Made by a program: the position numbers and the translations under genes. Positions 40,473 through 45,170 of a DNA stretch of 45,170 nucleotides are shown here, piece after piece. Origin of the DNA: Acanthaster planci. Its lineage: Eukaryota > Echinodermata > Asteroidea > Valvatida > Acanthasteridae. Position 1 is the first letter of the stretch; every line of letters begins with the position of its first letter. The notes beneath the pieces were generated by a model. The model worked only from the letters and a program-made list of their open reading frames with translations. It was not told where the DNA came from and did not search any database. Where the stretch lies: positions 96,387-141,556 of the forward strand of contig NW_019091718.1 of the NCBI RefSeq assembly GCF_001949145.1. The letters run 5' to 3'.

Positions 40473-42065
40473 ATGATGTCTTCAAGTGAAGAGGAAACTT
40501 TGACTCTAACTAGTGGTTCAGATTTCATGTCGGAATCTGAACATGGTTCAGAAATTGAAACTAGTGACAGCGATTCTAATGGGCAACCACCATTAGCGAG
40601 GCTTGCCAAGAAGGTCAAGACTTCGTCCATTCAATGGATGGCTGATGACAACTTCCCCCACCGACACGGCTTTCAAGGCGCAGCGGGTGTTCAAGTGCAA
40701 GAACTGGACAAGAACAGCACTCCTCTCGAAATCTTCGAGCAGTTCTTCACCCCAGAGCTGACATTGCACATTGCCAACGAGACCAACCGCTATGCCGCTG
40801 AGCACCCAAAAAGTCAATCAGAAGCAAGTCCAAGTCACATGCGAAGCTGGTTTGACACAACACCAGACGAGATGTCAGTGTTCCTGTCCATGACCATCGT
40901 CATAGGACTGATGCCGAAACCTGACTCAAAGTCCTACTGGACGAGAGGCTCAATACTTTCCTAACACCATGCCACACAATATATTTATGGACTTGCTGTC
41001 CTATCTACATTTGGTTAATAACAGTCTTGCAGATACAACCGATCGACTCTACAAGATCCGCCCAGTAGTAGACGAACTGGCCAAGAAGTTCAAGTCCGTC
41101 TACATTCCATCTAGCAAGATTACTACGGACGAGTCACTTTGGAAAGTTCAAGCAGTACAACCCCAAGAAGCGTGCAAGGTTTGGCATCAAGGTGTATCGA
41201 GTCTGCCAGAGCACGGGTGTTGCCACTGGATACACCTGGAACTAAAAGATTAGTAAAGGGTACACCATTTTCCTGGACAACTGGTTCAGAGGCCCAGATC
41301 TGTACCTGAAACTACACGACCAAAAGACGAACGTCGTAGAGACGGTAAGACAAAATCGTCAAGACATGCCCAAGGGCTTGTGCTCCCTGAAACTCGAGAG
41401 AGGTGATGTTGTTCACCACTCCGGCAACAAAGGCTTGCTCTTGCTCACCTTGGTCTGGCGAGACCAAAAAGATGTCCGTATTCTGTCCACGATGCATACA
41501 GCCGAGATGGCCGACATCGGCAAGCAGAACCACTATGGCATCGGTTTGGAGAAACCCAAGTGTGTCCTCGAGTACAACGAGGGGATGAAGGGTGTGGACA
41601 TTGCAGACCAGCTGGCATTGTCGCACCGTTCAGTCAGGAAATCAATCAAATGGTACAAAAAATGTTCTTATTTTTGCTTGATGTTGCTCTTGTAAACTCT
41701 TGTCTTGTGTATAAGGAAACTGGTGGCACAGACAGTTATTTGTCATTAAGACAATTGTTAGAGAGTTGCATGCACCAAATTTGCCAATGTATCTATCTAG
41801 AGGTAGACCATCCTGTCTTCCTGGTCCAGGTAGATTGATAGGAAGACATTTTGCTGTAGAAATTACCCCCACTGGAACATGAGCTAAATCATACAGATGG
41901 TGTGATGTTTGTTCTAAAGAAAAGAGACAAAATTGATGTGTGAAATTTTTGAAGTTCCACTTTACCTTGCTCCTTGTTTCAAGGTTTATCACACTTGAAT
42001 CAATTGCTAATTTATGCAAAGTTTCCTTTATTCCAAGACATCGTAAAAGAAATAGTACATGAAAT
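40473..42065 (+). pseudogene. piggyBac transposase remnant (DDE_Tnp_1_7 type)
   Basis: The start is MMSSSEEETLTLTSGSDFMS, an acidic Ser-rich N-terminus usual for the family. Next come IFEQFFTPELTLHIANETNR and WFDTTPDEMSVFLSMTIVIG. A shift near 40950 gives DRLYKIRPVVDELAKKFKSV and SKITTDESLW (first catalytic Asp). A second near 41140 gives FKQYNPKKRARFGIKVYRVC, a TAA at 41243-41245 where about 35 residues also seem missing, then GYTIFLDNWFRGPDLYLKLH (second Asp) and YNEGMKGVDIADQLAL (third Asp). A third shift near 41685 leads to VALVNSCLVYKETGGTDSYL and a Cys-rich tail with WCDVCSKEK. An intact enzyme cuts and pastes at TTAA. No flanking inverted repeats found. Confidence 0.88.
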
Positions 42066-42125
42066 TTTAGGGCAACTCCTTCAAGGTTTAGTATACTTGA
42101 ATCAACTAGTTATTCATGTACAAGG
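41972..42125. repeat. imperfect ~100 bp direct duplication downstream of the piggyBac tail
   Basis: CAAGGTTTATCACACTTGAA (about 41981) and CAAGGTTTAGTATACTTGAA (about 42082) each continue with TCAA(T/C)T(G/A)(C/G)T and TTATGCA or TCATGTA. The two blocks are about 101 bp apart. They may be part of the transposon's 3' end or of the adjoining repetitive DNA. Confidence 0.5.
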
Positions 42126-42397
42126 ACATTTTATATCCTTTTTGGCCAAGTTTTTCACAAGAAATTTCTCTGATTTCAAGACATTGTGTAATGCAACTGC
42201 TCTCTCCTTTTCCCCCGTTTTTTGGCTGAGTTTTTACTGGAAGATTCCCTTTTTTAAGAAAATTTCCATGAAAAGAAAAAGGGCACTTATGACTGTAAAT
42301 ATAAGAAGGGGGGAAAAAGAAATGACAAGTTGTCAAGAGAAGAAGAAAAGTAAAAAAAAATTGCCTTGTGTTTTTCTTATGTCTATTTATTTTATAA

Positions 42398-42398
42398 N
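42398..42398. other. single ambiguous base (N)
   Basis: One N in TTTATAANAG marks an unresolved base, close to the border of the satellite array. Translation across it is uncertain. Confidence 0.95.
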
Positions 42399-42399
42399 A

Positions 42400-44110
42400 G
42401 TATTGGCTCATTTGGAAAATTTGTGGATTTTTCCCGCTGAGATACACTTGGCGCTGTTCGTGATGGATTTCGACTCGATAATTGTTTCCGCAATAATCAT
42501 CTAACCCTACGTGCAGCGTGCACTACGGACGTGGTGAGAAGTGAAAAAATACTACGCGTGACCAACTCAAACTCTTGGATTCTTTCCACTATAATCCTTT
42601 AAACTGTCCAAATATGGTCTTGAAACTTCTACCAATGCAGAGAGAAAGAGATTCTCTTTCAAATGTCACCACGATTAGTGCCCTTGGACATTTTTTGGAT
42701 TTTCTAACCTGAGTTATTTACATCGTACCCAATGACCCAACGTTCACCTTACGGTACCGGCAATGTTGGAAATGAGAAAATACTGTGCGTGACGGATTTC
42801 AACTCCAGGATTCTTTCCGCGATAATCCTCTCTCCGGTCAAATGATTTCCTTGAAACATTTACAGTAGAAAGCGAATGCGTTCTCTTTTGCTTGACAATA
42901 GCGATTGGCTCACTTGGACAATTTTGCATTTTGTTAGTTGAGATATGTAGGGCGTACCCAATGACCGGACGTGCAGCGTACAGTACCGACAATGTTGGAA
43001 ATAAGAAAATACTATGCGTGACCACCTTACCTGAAACGTGGGGATTCTTTCCAGGATAACCCACTATCCCGTCAAAAAATGGCCTTGAAACTTTTACAGA
43101 AGATAGAGAAATGCGTTCTCTTTCAGTTGACACCACGATTGGCTGATTTGGACAATTTTGCATTTTCTTAGTTGAGATAATGTAGGGCGTACCCAATTAC
43201 CGGACGTGCAGCGTACAGTACTGACTATGTTGGAAATGAGAAAATACTATGCGTGACCAACTCAAGCTCTTGGATTCTTTCCACTATAATCCTTTAAACC
43301 GTCCAAATATGGTCTTGAAACTTCCACCAGTGCAGAGAGAAAGAGATTCTCTTTCAAATGTCACCACGATTAGTGCCCTTGGACATTTTTTGGATTTTCT
43401 AACCTATTACATCGTACCAAAGGACCCAACGTTCAGCTTACGAAACCAATAGTGTTGGAAATGAGACTGTGCGTGACGGATTTCAACTCCAGGATTCTTT
43501 CCGCGATAATCCTCTGTCCCGTCAAAAGATTTCCTTGAAACCTTTACAGTAGAAAGAGAACGCGTTCTCTTTTGCTCAACAAGAGCGATTGGCTCATTTG
43601 GACAATTTTGGGATTTTCTGAGTTCAGATATATATCTGGCGTACCCAATGACCGGACGTTCAGCGTACAGTACCGACAATGTGGGAAATGAAAAAAATGC
43701 TATGCTTGACAAATTCAAACTCTTGTTTTCTTGTCAAGATAATTCTCTATCCCGTTAAAATATGGTAAGAAATCTTGTAGCAGTTGAAAGAGAAAGATAT
43801 TGTCTTTCAGATGTGTCCCCGATTGTTTCATTTGGATGGATTTTGGATTTTCCAAGCTGAAATATACATGTCTTATCTCTAGAAAAAACACTTAGCTTAA
43901 CGCACGGCCAAGAGAAAATCTCGTAATAAAAAATGTGACCAACTCAAACTCTTCCCTTCTGTCGATGATGGCGTCCTAACTCTTCAAAATATTCCCATGA
44001 GACTTTTTCCAGTAGAAAGAGACACATATTTTCTTTCAGATGCCACCGCGATGGCTCACTTTGACAATTTTTTGACTTTATTTAATTTGAGGCAAAATGA
44101 ATTGCAGCTT
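42400..44110. repeat. tandem satellite array, ~230 bp unit, about 7.5 units
   Basis: The head GTTGGAAATGAGAAAATACT recurs at about 42535 (diverged), 42765, 42994, 43229, 43454, 43681 and 43905 (diverged), giving periods of 225-235 bp. Each unit carries TTCTTTCC near its start, CTTGAAAC(T/A)TTTACAG or its variant mid-way, GAAAGAGA...TTCTCTTT and TTGGACA(A/T)TTTT near its end, and CCGGACGTGCAGCGTACAGT or a variant before the next head. Edge units are more diverged. Open frames inside are incidental. Confidence 0.9.
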
Positions 44111-44342
44111 CAAATAATTTATCACCGCGGAACATTGGAGGCTCTTGTCACTAAGTGGGTCAGTAGTGTTTACTTGCGGTTGCTGGCACGGTGATTTAAT
44201 GCCTCGAACTAGTTACTGGCGTGACCTTAAAATGGTAGTAGCACTGGAGAGAGTTACTCCCGGTCACTTTTGCTTGAGCAGCCGTGGCGTTTGGTTGGAA
44301 AAGAGAAAATCTGTCTGTTTTGCAAAAGCAATTTTGTTAGTT

Positions 44343-44852
44343 ATGCCCCGCGCCAATTCCAAGCGGCAGGCTCCTTCTGGGCCGACGAATGGAGCGAAGC
44401 GTGCTCGGGGGCGGCCTCGCAAGTCTTCCCGTCAAGATGCGTCGGTGGTCGCGGCCCTTGCAGGGTCTGGTGCCCCGCAGCTTGCATCGTCCGGTCCGGA
44501 TACCACTATTATACCGTTGGCTACGGTCGGAATGATTCCAGACAGTGCGAGTGTTGAGGCTACCCATGCAACGCCAGCGCCCGCTACCGTCAGTCGGCCT
44601 GGAGAGAGCTCGGCGCAAACTTTGGAGCCGGGTAAGTCCCCTGTTGCTACTCCTTTTGAATTAGCCCCGCAACCTTCCACTTTCACGCCCGTGGTGTCGG
44701 GAACTTCAGCTCCAAACACATTGTCAATTACCTCCTCTTCCGATTCGAATATGCCATTAACTAGCGTCTGTGACGATCTCGGGGCCGCGATTCCTCAACA
44801 TCTAAAAGACAAAATTTGGAGGGGGGGTACGTATAATTCGGAACCTTGTTGA
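44343..44852 (+). pseudogene. tyrosine-recombinase retroelement ORF1 (gag-like), N-terminal part
   Basis: ATG at 44343 opens MPRANSKRQAPSGPTNG, then KRARGRPRKSSRQD with an AT-hook core (G-R-P-R-K), followed by a Ser/Thr/Pro/Ala-rich disordered region and IPQHLKDKIWRG. The last motif starts the conserved gag-like domain of DIRS/Ngaro-type elements. A G run at 44820-44827 then throws the frame off and it stops at 44850-44852. In intact elements ORF1 is thought to bind the element RNA. Codon use is GC-rich compared with the satellite upstream. Confidence 0.7.
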
Positions 44853-45170
44853 AGTCGTCGCACGGCACGGGCTTGGATAATTCCTTTGACGAGACACTTT
44901 TTACAATCGGGTCCAATGAGTCCCCACTTTGGCAGATTCGTCCCCATAAGCAGGCTCCGCGTATTACGTCTATCGAGCAGTGGACGTCAGCGTTTCTAGT
45001 TTTTGCATCCGTGTATTTGTTGCAACATCCTACCCACGCGCGTTCGTTACTGAAGTACGCAGACACTATTCGATCTGCAGCATTTCGACATGTGGGGTAT
45101 GGTTGGCGCGAGTACGACATCCAGTTTCGATTGTGCCAGGCGCGTGTGCCGTCGCGCTCTTGGGCAATTA
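44828..45170 (+). pseudogene. tyrosine-recombinase retroelement ORF1, C-terminal domain, runs off window
   Basis: In the shifted frame, after an in-frame TAA at 44834-44836, the sequence reads FGTLLKSSHGTGLDNSFD, then RITSIEQWTSAFLVFASVYL, LQHPTHARSLLKYADTIRSA and GYGWREYDIQFRLCQARVPS. The E-Q-W-x-x-A-F-x-x-F-A and W-R-x-Y-D-x-x-F-R patterns are those of the gag-like domain in DIRS/Ngaro-type elements. The window ends inside the domain, so RT, RNase H and recombinase would be expected just downstream. Confidence 0.7.

Noticed and set aside
42106-42504. Open frames with Lys-rich text around the N base and satellite border
   Set aside because: They cross an ambiguous base, have low-complexity Lys/Phe runs, and the surrounding DNA is repeat or transposon tail.
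42744-43718. Minus-strand open frames of 100-150 codons in the satellite
   Set aside because: Their similar translations come from the tandem DNA units themselves (for example the repeated SLSTVNVSRKSFD type text); no start, domain or splice context.
1-45170. CRISPR arrays, bacterial operons, ribosome binding sites, tRNA or rRNA genes
   Set aside because: No short regularly spaced repeats, no operon-like gene order and no tRNA- or rRNA-like sequence seen; the content is eukaryotic.

Overview
This is animal nuclear DNA, not bacterial or viral. Long host reading frames are absent. Coding pieces are short exon-like blocks with GT/AG splice signals, separated by kilobases of AT-rich DNA. Most recognisable protein sequence belongs to decayed transposable elements. 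The mix of elements (three tyrosine-recombinase retroelements, a Ty3/Gypsy LTR element, a Penelope-like element with a GIY-YIG endonuclease, a piggyBac transposase, a BEN-domain pseudogene) and frequent ACATGTACATGT runs suggest a marine invertebrate, perhaps an invertebrate deuterostome such as a cephalochordate. That assignment is inference.

Layout. 1-6.6 kb: mostly non-coding, with two exon candidates (2250-2480, 4868-5026), a small piggyBac-like MITE (3981-4161), a local duplication and a short inverted-repeat element. 6.66-7.91 kb: decayed minus-strand DIRS/Ngaro-type element (reverse transcriptase, RNase H, start of tyrosine recombinase). 7.97-12.88 kb: no gene seen. 12.88-15.19 kb: plus-strand DIRS1-like remnant with terminal inverted repeats. 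17.37-17.58 kb: exon candidate. 18.79-19.76 kb: BEN-domain pseudogene with one convincing intron. 22.39-27.70 kb: minus-strand Ty3/Gypsy element between two ~180 bp direct repeats; a 418 bp Harbinger-like MITE sits in one repeat and the other serves as its empty site. 29.34-29.51 kb: exon candidate. 29.56-32.48 kb: plus-strand Penelope-like element. 32.56-33.46 kb: two exons with matching splice phase. 33.49-38.77 kb: region bounded by inverted repeats, holding a ~1 kb tandem duplication rich in the palindrome ACCGCGGT. 40.47-42.0 kb: broken piggyBac transposase. 42.4-44.1 kb: ~230 bp tandem satellite with a three-unit higher-order period. 44.34 kb to the window end: start of a third tyrosine-recombinase element (AT-hook, gag-like ORF1).

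Function. Every element ORF examined has frameshifts, stops, catalytic changes or deletions, so none looks autonomous here. Five plus-strand exon candidates between 4.9 and 33.5 kb have largely compatible reading phases and could belong to one long host gene of unidentified function whose introns collected the elements. The least expected structures are the 43-45 bp minisatellite present twice inside the Penelope element, the ACCGCGGT-rich inverted-repeat region beside a host exon, and the trimeric satellite next to the piggyBac remnant.
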